Assembly: GCF_025673445.1 (NCBI RefSeq)
Contig: NZ_JAOVQN010000019.1
Span: forward strand, 41,267-105,266
Source: Ruegeria_B marisflavi
Lineage (GTDB): Bacteria; Pseudomonadota; Alphaproteobacteria; Rhodobacterales; Rhodobacteraceae
DNA length: 64,000 bases
Direction of reading: 5' to 3'
A program made the position numbers and the translations under genes. A model generated the notes under the pieces. That model saw nothing but the letters and a program-made list of their open reading frames with translations. It did no database searches and was not told where the DNA came from. Positions 26,228-34,755 of this stretch are shown in pieces. How positions within the stretch are numbered: position 1 is the first letter of the stretch; every line of letters begins with the position of its first letter.

Positions 26228-26773
26228 TCAACGCGGATCTTGTGCCACGTCGATCAGTTTGCTCGTGTCATAGCCATTGGCGGTCAGTGCCGCCTCGGCC
26301 CGGGCGCGTATGTCGGCGCCGATCCGGGGTTCGCGCGCCAGGATCCAGCCGGTCTTGCCGCGCGGGGTGCCGATGGCGGCGACGGTGTAGCCCTCGTCGA
26401 TATAGAGAACCCAATAGTCGCCGCGCGCAAAGGGCAGCCAAGGCACAAAGGTGACAGACAGCTTGCCCGGCCCCTCGACCCGCGCCACACCTTCGGCCGT
26501 GGTCACCGGCCCGTCGAGCGCGCCCTTGCGGCAGGTGTTGGTCACACTCACCTGCCCGTCGTCGCGCAGGGCATAATCGGCGGTGACGCCGACGCAGCCC
26601 TCTTCGAACCGGTTCGGAAAGCGCGCGATCTCGTACCAGCGGCCCAGATAGCGGTCGATGTCCAGCGCCGGCACCGCGCCGATCGCGACCGAGCGGTCGC
26701 GATAGGTCTCGGCCCCTGCCACTGACGCGGCAAGGGCGAGGCCCGCAGCAAGCGCCGCCGCGAGCCGGTTCAC
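26228..26773 (-). CDS. Bacterial lipocalin (Blc-like), exported
   Basis: The 181-residue protein has a signal peptide (LAAGLALAASVAGA) and the lipocalin signature at the first strand (DIDRYLGRWYEIARFPNRFEEGC: GxW motif), then YWVLYIDEGYTVAAIGTP and 'GWILAREP' typical of Blc. No lipobox Cys is present, so it is probably soluble in the periplasm. Its 4-nt overlap with the BKACE gene and position before the carnitine dehydrogenase place it in the carnitine operon. Ligand unknown. Confidence 0.9.
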   Translation of the reverse strand: MNRLAAALAAGLALAASVAGAETYRDRSVAIGAVPALDIDRYLGRWYEIARFPNRFEEGCVGVTADYALRDDGQVSVTNTCRKGALDGPVTTAEGVARVEGPGKLSVTFVPWLPFARGDYWVLYIDEGYTVAAIGTPRGKTGWILAREPRIGADIRARAEAALTANGYDTSKLIDVAQDPR

Positions 26774-27687
26774 TTCGCCACCGGTGCGCGTTTCACCAGG
26801 CCCAGCTTTTCGCGCACTTCCTGCGGGCCGATCACCCGCGCGCCCATGTTCGACACGATGCCTGCGGCCCGTTCGACCAGTTGCCAGTTCTCGGCCAGCA
26901 CGCCCTTGTCGAGCCAGAGATTATCCTCGAGCCCGACGCGCACATTACCCCCCGCCAGCACCGACGCGGCGGCATAGGCCATCTGGTTACGGCCCAGCGC
27001 AAAGGCCGAGAAGGTCCAGTCGTCGGGCACATTGTTGACCATCGCCATGAAGGTATTGAGGTCATCAGGCGCGCCCCACGGCACGCCCATGCAGAGCTGG
27101 ACCAGCGCCGGACCCTCGAGCACGCCATCCTTGACCAGTTGCTTGGCGTACCACAGGTGGCCGGAGTCGAACGCCTCGATCTCGGGTTTCACCCCCAGTT
27201 CGGTCATCATCCGGCCCATGGCGGTCAGCATGCCGGGCGTGTTGGTCATCACGTAATCGGCCTCGGCAAAGTTCATGGTGCCGCAGTCGAGCGTGCAGAT
27301 CTCGGGCAGGCATTCGGCCACATGCGCCACCCGCTCGGTGGCGCCGACCATATCGGTGCCCTTTTCACGCAGCGGCAGCGGGTTCTCGACATCGCCGAAT
27401 ATCATGTCGCCGCCCATGCCGGCGGTCAGGTTCAGAACCACGTCGACCTCGGCGTCGCGGATGCGGTCCGTCACTTCGCGATAGAGGTCCAACCGGCGCG
27501 ACGGCGCGCCGGTCTCAGGGTCGCGCACGTGGCAATGCACCACTGCGGCCCCCGCCTTGGCCGCCGCGATGGCGCTGTCGGCGATCTGTTTGGGCGAGCG
27601 CGGCACATGCGGGCTGCGATCCTGGGTGCCGCCCGAACCGGTGACGGCGCAGGTGATGAAGACCTCGCGGTTCATTTCCAGAGGCAT
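26770..27687 (-). CDS. BKACE (DUF849) beta-keto acid cleavage enzyme, dehydrocarnitine type
   Basis: The 305-residue enzyme matches the BKACE family: FITCAVTGSGGTQDRSPHVPRSPKQIADSAI at the start, the zinc-ligand HCHVRD motif near residue 54, LNLTAGMGGDM and LEDNLWLDKG near the end. In the dehydrocarnitine branch it condenses 3-dehydrocarnitine with acetyl-CoA to give acetoacetate and betainyl-CoA. The neighbouring dehydrogenase-thioesterase would make its substrate and process its product, which is why I assign this branch. It is the first gene of the operon; AGGGA lies upstream of the ATG. Confidence 0.9.
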   Translation of the reverse strand: MPLEMNREVFITCAVTGSGGTQDRSPHVPRSPKQIADSAIAAAKAGAAVVHCHVRDPETGAPSRRLDLYREVTDRIRDAEVDVVLNLTAGMGGDMIFGDVENPLPLREKGTDMVGATERVAHVAECLPEICTLDCGTMNFAEADYVMTNTPGMLTAMGRMMTELGVKPEIEAFDSGHLWYAKQLVKDGVLEGPALVQLCMGVPWGAPDDLNTFMAMVNNVPDDWTFSAFALGRNQMAYAAASVLAGGNVRVGLEDNLWLDKGVLAENWQLVERAAGIVSNMGARVIGPQEVREKLGLVKRAPVAK

Positions 27688-27725
27688 GTCGGTTTTCCCT
27701 TGTTTTTACCGGCTTCTCCCCCGGG

Positions 27726-27748
27726 TTGTCCCCAGATTTGTCCCCGGA
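27726..27748. promoter_or_regulatory. Direct repeat in the carnitine divergent promoter region
   Basis: TTGTCCCCAGA and TTGTCCCCGGA lie 12 bp apart in the 133-bp gap between the BKACE gene and the divergent GlxA-type activator. AraC/GlxA activators usually bind direct repeats, so these could be its half-sites. Confidence 0.4.
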
Positions 27749-27820
27749 TTCCGATTTGCGTTGTGTTCGACTCTGGCGCAGCCTTGCGGCGACCACTTGC
27801 CAGAATGCGAATCGAACTTG

Positions 27821-28807
27821 ATGAAATCCGCAAAAAACATTCTCCAGCCGGAACACCGCGCGCTGAAATGCGCGCTTCTGGTGCTGGACGATTGCAACAC
27901 GCTCAGCTTTGCCGCCGCGGTTGACCCGATGCGCGCCGCCAACCGGCTGGCCGACCGGCACGCGTTCGACTGGGACTATGTCACCGCCACCGACGCGCCC
28001 GCGCGGTTGACCTGCGGGCTGATGGTGCCGGGCCTGCCGCTGGCGCGGCTCGAAACCTGCGACCTCCTGATCGTCGTGGCGGGCTTCCAGCTGGCGCGCC
28101 ACGCCACGCCCAGCCTGCTGGCCGGGCTGCGCCGGATCGCGGCGGGCGGCGCCACGCTGGCCGGGATCGACGGGGGCCCGTGGCTCTTGGCCGAAGCCGG
28201 TCTGCTCGACGGTCACGCCGCCACCACCCATTGGGAGGATCTGGACAATTTCGCCAGCCGCTTCCCTGCCATAGACGTGCGCAGCGACCGCTTTGCCATT
28301 TCAGGCAACCGGCTGACCTCGGGCGGGGCGATGCCCGCAATCGAGATGATGCTGCATATCATCGCCGCCCGCCATGGCGCGGGCTTTGCCGCGCGGGTGG
28401 CGGGGCTTTTCCTCTACGAAGGCGCGCCAGAGCCTGGCAAGCCGCAGCGCCGCACCGGCGCGCCGCACCGCCACAACAAGCTGACCGCGCGGGCCAACGC
28501 GCTGATGGAGGCGGCGCTGGACGAGCCGCTGCCGCTGGCCGAAATCGCCGAGACGCTGGGTACCAGCCCGCGCACCCTGCAACAGCAGTTCCGCTTGCGC
28601 CTGGGCACCACGCCGCAGGACCATTACCTGCAACTGCGCCTGGCCGAGGCGCGGCGCCTGGTCACCGACACCGACATGCCGCTGATGGAGGTGGCGCAGG
28701 CCACCGGCTTTACCTCGCAATCGAGCTTTGCCCGCGCCTTTCGCACCCAGCACGGCCAATCCGCCCGCGACCTGCGACAGGCCCGCACCCAGCCCGCCAC
28801 GCCCTGA
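27821..28807 (+). CDS. cdhR: GlxA/CdhR-type AraC-family regulator of carnitine genes
   Basis: The start MKSAKNILQPEHR is chosen over longer frames because of the gap structure and the conserved N-terminus. The 328-residue protein has a DJ-1/PfpI-like amidotransferase-fold domain (about 15-180, ALLVLDDCNTLSFAAAVDPMRAANRL; VAGFQLA) and a C-terminal AraC DNA-binding domain (about 225-320: PLAEIAETLGTSPRTLQQQFR, then MEVAQATGFTSQSSFARAFRTQHG). This matches CdhR/GbdR-like activators of carnitine and betaine catabolism. It is divergent from the operon at 27687, its likely target. The carnitine assignment rests on context. Confidence 0.9.
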   Translation: MKSAKNILQPEHRALKCALLVLDDCNTLSFAAAVDPMRAANRLADRHAFDWDYVTATDAPARLTCGLMVPGLPLARLETCDLLIVVAGFQLARHATPSLLAGLRRIAAGGATLAGIDGGPWLLAEAGLLDGHAATTHWEDLDNFASRFPAIDVRSDRFAISGNRLTSGGAMPAIEMMLHIIAARHGAGFAARVAGLFLYEGAPEPGKPQRRTGAPHRHNKLTARANALMEAALDEPLPLAEIAETLGTSPRTLQQQFRLRLGTTPQDHYLQLRLAEARRLVTDTDMPLMEVAQATGFTSQSSFARAFRTQHGQSARDLRQARTQPATP

Positions 28808-28873
28808 TCTTCATTTCGCCGCAAATACTCCGGGGGAGTCGCGCGGCACGCGCGGCGGGGGCAGAGCCCCCCA
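28808..28873. repeat. Dispersed intergenic element, copy D
   Basis: Directly after the regulator stop codon: TTCATTTCGCCGCAAATACT, CCGGGGGAGT, then a GC-rich arm ending in GGGGC-aga-GCCCC. It is nearly the same as copy B and has the same orientation. Confidence 0.75.
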
Positions 28874-28928
28874 CAACGAAGAATAACCGCCCCGGCCCGC
28901 TCTCTCCCTCGGGCCGGGGCGCATGGCG

Positions 28929-29348
28929 TCAGCCGCGCGAGACCTTGATCTTCTGCGCCGCGGCCGGGGCCTCCTGGACCCGTTTTGGCACGCGGACGTG
29001 CAGCACGCCATCCTTCATCCTGGCTTCCGCCTTGGCGCCTTCGGCATCCTCGGGCAGGCGGAACGAGCGGCGGAACGCGCCATACTGGCGCTCGGAAAAA
29101 TACCAGGTGTCACCCTTCTTCTCTTCATGGGTCTTCTTCTCGCCCCTTATGGTGACGACGCCATTCTCGACGGTCAGTTCGATGTCATTTTCCGAGACGC
29201 CGGGCAGTTCCATCGAGATGTCATAGGCCGCGTCATTGCCTGAGGCTTCGGTCGCAGGGCTCAGCCAATCGGCCAGTTTTGCACCAAAGGTACGAAACGG
29301 GTCATAGAGCGATGGCCAGAGGCCAGCGTGATCGGATTTTTCAACCAT
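28929..29348 (-). CDS. Small heat-shock protein Hsp20
   Basis: The start MVEKSDHAGLWPS is chosen for the GGAGGACC site upstream and gives 139 residues. The alpha-crystallin domain is clear: YDISMELPGVSENDIELTVENGVVTIRGEKK, then a beta-rich segment and EARMKDGVLHVRVPK (the A-x-x-x-G-V-L motif). It is an ATP-independent holdase for misfolded proteins. The gene stands alone, with dispersed element D at its 3' side. Confidence 0.95.
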   Translation of the reverse strand: MVEKSDHAGLWPSLYDPFRTFGAKLADWLSPATEASGNDAAYDISMELPGVSENDIELTVENGVVTIRGEKKTHEEKKGDTWYFSERQYGAFRRSFRLPEDAEGAKAEARMKDGVLHVRVPKRVQEAPAAAQKIKVSRG

Positions 29349-29488
29349 GGTCGGTCCTCCTTTTTCCGTTTGGTCCGAGTCTTGCACGGCGCGCGCCCGC
29401 GCGCCTTGATCCGGCGCAAATTCGCAGCGCGATCTTGCGCCTTTGCCGCCCTGCCGCCATGGTGCGCGGCAACAAGGAGAAAGACGTG

Positions 29489-30157
29489 ATGACCCTGAGC
29501 GACCTCGACGATCTGCTGGCCGCCCGCCATTCCTGCCGGGCGTTCCGCGCCGACCCGGTGCCGCGCGCCGATATCGAGCGGATCGTGTCCACCGCGCGGC
29601 GGGTGCCGAGCTGGTGCAACGCGCAGCCCTGGCAGCTTGTGATCACCAGCGGCGCCGAGACCGACGCGTTCCGGGCTGCCCTGATGGAGGAAGTGCAGCG
29701 CGGCACAGCAAAGCCCGACCTTGCCTTTCCCTCCGGCTATTCCGGTGTCTACCAGGATCGCCGCCGCACCTGCGGTTGGGCCTTGTACGAAGCGGTTGGC
29801 GTGGAAAAGGGCGACCGCGCCGGCTCGGCGGCGCAGATGATGAAGAATTTCTCGCTGTTCGACGCCCCCCATTGCGCCATCGTTTCCAGCCCGGCCGAGC
29901 TGGGCGGTTATGGCGCGATGGATTGCGGCGGTTTTGTCACCGCCTTCACGCTCGCGGCACAGGCGCTGGGGGTGGCGACCATCCCGCAGGCGGCGGTCGC
30001 CTCTTATGCACCGTTCCTGCACCGCTATTTCGGGATTGGCGAGGACCGGCTGATCCTCTGCGCCATCTCGTTTGGCTATTCCGACACCGGGCATCCGGCG
30101 AACGCGTTCCGGACGGAACGTGCCCCCTTGGCCGAGTTCGTCGAATGGCGGGGCTGA
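29489..30157 (+). CDS. Nitroreductase-family oxidoreductase
   Basis: ATG at 29489 follows AAGGAGA. The 222-residue FMN-type enzyme shows RHSCRAFRADPVPRADIERIV (FMN-phosphate binding Arg-Ser-x-R-x-F) and APHCAIVSSPAELGGYGAMDCGGFVTAFTLAAQALGVATIPQAAV, as in FMN-dependent nitro/quinone reductases, ending with ILCAISFGYSD. The substrate is unknown. It overlaps the PfkB gene by 13 nt. Confidence 0.92.
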   Translation: MTLSDLDDLLAARHSCRAFRADPVPRADIERIVSTARRVPSWCNAQPWQLVITSGAETDAFRAALMEEVQRGTAKPDLAFPSGYSGVYQDRRRTCGWALYEAVGVEKGDRAGSAAQMMKNFSLFDAPHCAIVSSPAELGGYGAMDCGGFVTAFTLAAQALGVATIPQAAVASYAPFLHRYFGIGEDRLILCAISFGYSDTGHPANAFRTERAPLAEFVEWRG

Positions 30158-31059
30158 GGCGCCCCGCGGTCCTGTGCTGTGGCGAGGCGGTGGCCGATCT
30201 TGTCCCCGCCACGCTGGCGGACGGCAGCGCGGGGTTTCGTCCCGTCGCGGGCGGGGCTGCCGTCAATACCGCGATCACGCTTGCCCGGCTGGGTGTTCCA
30301 GCCGGCTTTGTCGGCGGGCTGTCGGACGACCCGATGGGCCGGATGCTGCGCGAGCAGATGGAGGCAGCGGGCGTAAACCTGGCCCTGGCGCAGCGGCGGG
30401 CAGAGCCCGCGACACTGGCCCTCGCCCACTCTTTGCCGGATGGCACCCGGTTCGACCTCTATGACCAAGGCAGCGCAGGGCGCGTCTTTGACGATGCGCC
30501 GGAGGTGCCTGAGACGGCACGCGCGCTGGTTTTTGGTGGTATCAGCCTGATCCACGATCCGGCCGCAACCACGTTCGAGGCGCTGGCGGCGCAGGCAACA
30601 GACCGATTGATCTGGCTCGACCTCAACATCCGGCCCGGGCTTGTCACCGACGCGGTCTCCTATCGCGCCCGGCTGAGCCGGTTGATGGCGCGGGCCGATG
30701 TCGTCAAACTGTCGGACGAGGACCTTGCCTGGTGGGGAGAAGTGCCGGACGTACGCCCCGATCAGTTGCGGATCCTGAGCCATGGCGCGCGCGGGGCCAC
30801 CGCGCGTCTGGGCGGAACGGAAATCACCCTGCCCGCCCCCAGTGTCGTGGTTGCCGATACGGTCGGCGCGGGCGATGTACTGAACGCGGGCTGTCTGGCC
30901 TGGCTCTGGCAGTCGGACCTGCTGGAGACCCCGCTGAGCCTGGACCGGTCCGATCTCGAAGCGATGCTGACCCATGGCATCCGCGCCGCCGCGCTAAGCG
31001 TGACACGCCCCGGCGCGGCCGCCCCAACCCGGGAGGAACTGCTGACATGCGTGCCCTGA
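30145..31059 (+). CDS. PfkB-family carbohydrate kinase (fructokinase-like)
   Basis: The 304-residue protein starts inside the nitroreductase gene. Family motifs: AVADLVPATL, GGAAVNTAITLARLGVPAGFVGGLSDDPMGRML (the G-G motif), and the anion hole/catalytic VADTVGAGDVLNAGCLAWL near residue 250. It phosphorylates a sugar such as fructose or 2-keto-3-deoxygluconate; which is unclear. Its stop lies 13 nt into the dtd gene, so translation of the cluster is coupled. Confidence 0.9.
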   Translation: MAGLRRPAVLCCGEAVADLVPATLADGSAGFRPVAGGAAVNTAITLARLGVPAGFVGGLSDDPMGRMLREQMEAAGVNLALAQRRAEPATLALAHSLPDGTRFDLYDQGSAGRVFDDAPEVPETARALVFGGISLIHDPAATTFEALAAQATDRLIWLDLNIRPGLVTDAVSYRARLSRLMARADVVKLSDEDLAWWGEVPDVRPDQLRILSHGARGATARLGGTEITLPAPSVVVADTVGAGDVLNAGCLAWLWQSDLLETPLSLDRSDLEAMLTHGIRAAALSVTRPGAAAPTREELLTCVP

Positions 31060-31484
31060 TCCAACGAGTGGCCCATGCCTCGGTCACGGTCGAGGGGGAG
31101 AGAATCGGCCAGACCGGGCTGGGTCTTTTGATCCTGATCTGCGCGATGGCAGGCGACGGCGAGGCGCAGGCGGACCTGCTGGCCGCCAAGATCGCGCGCC
31201 TGCGCATCTTCAAGGATGAGGCGGGCAAGATGAACCGCTCGGTTCTGGATATCGGCGGCGGGGCGCTGGTGGTGAGCCAGTTCACCCTGGCCGCCGACAC
31301 CTCGCGCGGGAACCGTCCGGGGTTCTCGTCCGCCGCGCCCCCTGCCGAGGGCGAGCGACTTTATGAATACTTCGCCGCGCAGCTTGCCGCGCAGGGCGTG
31401 CCGGTGGAAACCGGGCGGTTTGGCGCCGACATGAAGGTCGAGCTGCTCAACGACGGACCCGTTACCATATGGATGGAAGCATGA
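31047..31484 (+). CDS. dtd: D-aminoacyl-tRNA deacylase
   Basis: The 145-residue enzyme hydrolyses D-aminoacyl-tRNA and Gly-tRNAAla. The family signature is complete: MRALIQRVAHASVTVEGERIGQ at the start, SQFTLAADTSRGNRPGFSSAAPPAEGE in the middle (SQFTL motif), and the GxxPT pocket near the end (LLNDGPVTIWME). It starts 13 nt before the end of the kinase gene and its stop overlaps the glycerate kinase start (ATGA). Confidence 0.96.
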   Translation: MRALIQRVAHASVTVEGERIGQTGLGLLILICAMAGDGEAQADLLAAKIARLRIFKDEAGKMNRSVLDIGGGALVVSQFTLAADTSRGNRPGFSSAAPPAEGERLYEYFAAQLAAQGVPVETGRFGADMKVELLNDGPVTIWMEA

Positions 31485-32587
31485 TGACCGAAGAGGATAT
31501 GGCGCGCGCGATCTGGCAGGCCGGGGTGAACGCGGTCGGGGGCTATGCCGCGACCGCCGCCGCGCTGGAGGGCATGCCGCGCCCGGATCGCATACTGGCC
31601 GTGGGCAAGGCGGCGGCGAGCATGGCACGGGCCGCGCTCGACCACTTCGGGCCGGTGCCCTGTCTGGTGGTGACGAAGGACGGCCATGGCGCCGACCTGC
31701 CGGGGACGGCCCAGTTGATAGAGGCATCGCATCCGGTGCCGGATACGCGCAGCCTGGCCGGTGGCCGGGCGCTGCGGCAGGCGGTCGAGGCGATGGATGC
31801 GGGCAGTCACTTGTTGCTGCTGGTGTCGGGCGGGGCCTCGTCACTGGCCGAGGATCTGGTGGAAGGCAAGACGCTGGACGATCTGGCGGCGCTGAACCGG
31901 GCGATGCTGGCCGAGGGGCTGGATATCACCGCGATGAACACGCGGCGGCGGCAAATATCGCGGATCAAGGGCGGCGGCTTGCTGGCCGCGTTCAAGGGCG
32001 CCCGGGCGGATGTGCTGGCGATTTCCGATGTGCCGGGCGACGATCTGATGGTGATCGGCTCGGGGATCGGGGCGCGGCCTGCCAACCCGGCCTTTCGGGG
32101 CGCGGCAAAGATCATCGCGTCGAACGCTATTGCAAGGGCAGCGGCGGCGGCCAAGGCGCGTGAGCTGGGTCTGGCGGTGCAGGGTCAGGAAGAGGCGCTG
32201 CACGACGATCTCTTCGTTTTAGCGGGCCAGATTGGTCCCCGCCTCTGCGCCCTGCCCGCCGGTGTGCTGGTGCTGGGCGGCGAGCCCACCGTGGTGCTGC
32301 CGCCCGATCCGGGCCGAGGCGGCCGCAACCAGGGGCTGGCGCTGGCGCTGGCGCGCGGGATCGCCGGGCAGGAAAACCTGTGTGTTGTTGTCGGTGGCAC
32401 CGACGGCACCGACGGCCCGACCGAGGCTGCGGGCGGCATTGTCACCGGACAGACCTGGGGTCCGGGCGCGGCCGAGGCGCTGGCCGCCGCCGACAGCGGC
32501 AGTTGGCTGGAGCAGCATGGCGCCTTGCTGACAACCGGTCCCACCGGCACCAATGTGATGGACCTGCTGGTCGCAGTTCGCGCCTGA
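31481..32587 (+). CDS. Glycerate 2-kinase (MOFRL family)
   Basis: The ATG at 31481 overlaps the dtd stop codon. The 368-residue protein has the DUF4147 and MOFRL parts: AVGKAAASMARAALDHF, HPVPDTRSLAGGRALRQAVEAM, VSGGASSL, MNTRRRQISRIKGGGL, and GGEPTVVLPPDPGRGGRNQGLALALA with VVGGTDGTDGPTEAAGGIV. It phosphorylates glycerate at C2, feeding the serine pathway or tartronate/glyoxylate metabolism. Together with the PfkB kinase it suggests sugar-acid use, with dtd as an insert. Confidence 0.92.
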   Translation: MMTEEDMARAIWQAGVNAVGGYAATAAALEGMPRPDRILAVGKAAASMARAALDHFGPVPCLVVTKDGHGADLPGTAQLIEASHPVPDTRSLAGGRALRQAVEAMDAGSHLLLLVSGGASSLAEDLVEGKTLDDLAALNRAMLAEGLDITAMNTRRRQISRIKGGGLLAAFKGARADVLAISDVPGDDLMVIGSGIGARPANPAFRGAAKIIASNAIARAAAAAKARELGLAVQGQEEALHDDLFVLAGQIGPRLCALPAGVLVLGGEPTVVLPPDPGRGGRNQGLALALARGIAGQENLCVVVGGTDGTDGPTEAAGGIVTGQTWGPGAAEALAAADSGSWLEQHGALLTTGPTGTNVMDLLVAVRA

Positions 32588-32638
32588 ACCGTCGCATTCC
32601 TGCTCAGATTCCCGCGAACGCTCTGAAAGAGTTCGGCC

Positions 32639-34633
32639 ATGACCACGACCAATGCCCTGCGCGAGATCGAAGAACTGGCCGACATGGGCATCACCCTGTC
32701 GGATGGCACACGGCTGTCGGCCCGGGTCTGGCGCCCGGCTGACAGCGGCACCGACCCGGTGCCCGCGATCCTGGAATACCTGCCTTATCGCAAGCGCGAC
32801 GGCACCTGTGCCCGCGATGCGTTGACCCATCCCTGGATGGCCAAGCGCGGCTATGCCTGCATCCGCGTCGATATCCGCGGCAATGGCGACAGCCAGGGGG
32901 TGATGGAAGACGAGTACACCCAGCAGGAGCTCGACGACGCGGTCGAGGTGATCCACTGGCTGGCGGAGCAGCCCTGGTGCAGCGGTACGGTCGGCATGAT
33001 GGGGATCAGCTGGGGCGGGTTCAACTCGCTCCAGGTCGCGGCGATGCAGCCCGACCCGCTGAAGGCGATCATCACGCTCTGCTCGACCGTGGACCGTTAT
33101 GCCGAGGATATCCATTTCAAGGGCGGATGCCTGTTGAACGAGAACCTGGGCTGGGGCGCCACCATGTGGTGTTTCTCATCCCGCGCGCCCGACCCGGCGC
33201 TGGTGGGCGAGGCCTGGCGCGAGATGTGGCTGGAGCGGCTGCGGGCGCAACCCTTCCTGCCCGAGATCTGGTTGCAGCATCAGACGCGCGACGCCTATTG
33301 GCAGCATGGCTCGATCTGCGAGGATTTCAGCTCGATCAAGACGCCGACGCTGGCGATCAGCGGCTGGGGTGACAGTTACATGAACACGGTGCCGCAACTG
33401 GTCGACAACCTGGACACCGTGGTCAAGGGGATCAACGGGCCGTGGATCCACAAATACCCGCATTTCGCCATCCCCGGCCCCCGCATCGGGTTCCTGCAAG
33501 AGGCGCTGCGCTGGTGGGACCGCTGGCTGAAGGGCATAGAGAACGGCGTCGAGGATGAGCCCGATTACCGCGCCTATGTGATGGACGGGATCGCGCCCGA
33601 GACCAAGAGCCTCTACCGCCCCGGGCGATGGATCGCGGAGCAAACCGGCTCCACCCGCCACCTGCCGGTGGAGACGCTGCATCTGACCGACACCGGGCTG
33701 GGTCCCAAAGGATCGCTGACCGCCCAGGTCAGAACCCCGCTGCACGCGGGCATGGATTGCGGCGAATACGGGTCGTTCTTTGCCGGCCCGGAACTGCCCG
33801 GCGACCAGCGGCTGGACGATGCGCTGTCGGTGACCTTCGACAGCGCCCCCCTGCCCCAGCGGATGGATATCGTCGGCGCCCCACGTATCCGGCTGCGGCT
33901 GAGTTCCGACAAGCCGCAGGCGCAGATTGCGGTGCGGCTGAACCATGTGCTACCCGACGGCACCTCGGCCCGGATTACATATGGCGTCCTGAACCTGACT
34001 CATCGCGACAGCCATGCGGCACCGCAGGCGCTGGAGCCGGGGCGTATTTATGACATCGCCTTTGACCTCGACCATATCGGGTATCGCGTGCACGCCGGGC
34101 ACCGGCTCAGAGTGGCGGTGTCGTCCTCCTACTGGCCGATGATCTGGCCCTCGCCCGAACGGACCTGCCTGACACTGCACGAGGCCGCCATCGACCTGCC
34201 ACAGCGTCCGGCGGGCGAGGCCGACGAATGGGTGTTCCCACCCGAGGACGCGGACCCGCCCTGGGACACCCGCACCCTGCGAGAAGCATCGAACATCCGC
34301 CGCACCGAAATCGACAAGGCCAGCGGTGAAGTCCGCCTGATCATCGTCGATGACAGCGGTCTGGTGGAGGACACGAGCCATGGCGCCGTTTCGGGCACCA
34401 TCGCGCGAGAAACCTGGGTGATTCACCCCGATGACCCGCTCTCGGCCCGCGGCATCTGTCACTGGACCAGTGAAACGGGACGCGGCGACCTCAGGCTGAG
34501 AACGGAAACGACCTGCGAAATGTGGTCGGATGCGGAGTATTTCCACCTCAAATCGGGCATTTCCGTATTCGAAAACGACACGCTATTGTATCAAAACGAC
34601 AAGGTTTCACGAATCAGGCGCGACATGGCCTGA
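32639..34633 (+). CDS. CocE/NonD-family serine hydrolase
   Basis: The 664-residue alpha/beta hydrolase has an Xaa-Pro dipeptidyl-peptidase-type N-terminal domain with oxyanion segment EYLPYRKRDG, the nucleophile motif GISWGGFNS (Ser at about 124), then charge-relay residues in GWGDSYMN (Asp) and HKYPHFAIPGP (His region), and a C-terminal jelly-roll domain (from about 390, ARITYGVLNLTHRDSH). Such enzymes cleave esters or peptide-like amides. It ends 122 nt before a peptide-type ABC importer, so it may process what the importer brings in. No signal peptide. Confidence 0.9.
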   Translation: MTTTNALREIEELADMGITLSDGTRLSARVWRPADSGTDPVPAILEYLPYRKRDGTCARDALTHPWMAKRGYACIRVDIRGNGDSQGVMEDEYTQQELDDAVEVIHWLAEQPWCSGTVGMMGISWGGFNSLQVAAMQPDPLKAIITLCSTVDRYAEDIHFKGGCLLNENLGWGATMWCFSSRAPDPALVGEAWREMWLERLRAQPFLPEIWLQHQTRDAYWQHGSICEDFSSIKTPTLAISGWGDSYMNTVPQLVDNLDTVVKGINGPWIHKYPHFAIPGPRIGFLQEALRWWDRWLKGIENGVEDEPDYRAYVMDGIAPETKSLYRPGRWIAEQTGSTRHLPVETLHLTDTGLGPKGSLTAQVRTPLHAGMDCGEYGSFFAGPELPGDQRLDDALSVTFDSAPLPQRMDIVGAPRIRLRLSSDKPQAQIAVRLNHVLPDGTSARITYGVLNLTHRDSHAAPQALEPGRIYDIAFDLDHIGYRVHAGHRLRVAVSSSYWPMIWPSPERTCLTLHEAAIDLPQRPAGEADEWVFPPEDADPPWDTRTLREASNIRRTEIDKASGEVRLIIVDDSGLVEDTSHGAVSGTIARETWVIHPDDPLSARGICHWTSETGRGDLRLRTETTCEMWSDAEYFHLKSGISVFENDTLLYQNDKVSRIRRDMA

Positions 34634-34755
34634 GGGACGAGGGAATGGCGAGAGGACATTCACGCTTGCCCAGTCCGACGAAATACGCAAACGTTGATTC
34701 ACCAGTCAACAAAAACGGCGCGCAAAGCGCCCAACCACTCAACCGGGAGACTTCG

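Noticed and set aside
24862..26454. Long plus-strand frames over the carnitine operon
   Set aside because: They are shadows of the carnitine dehydrogenase gene and lack any motif.
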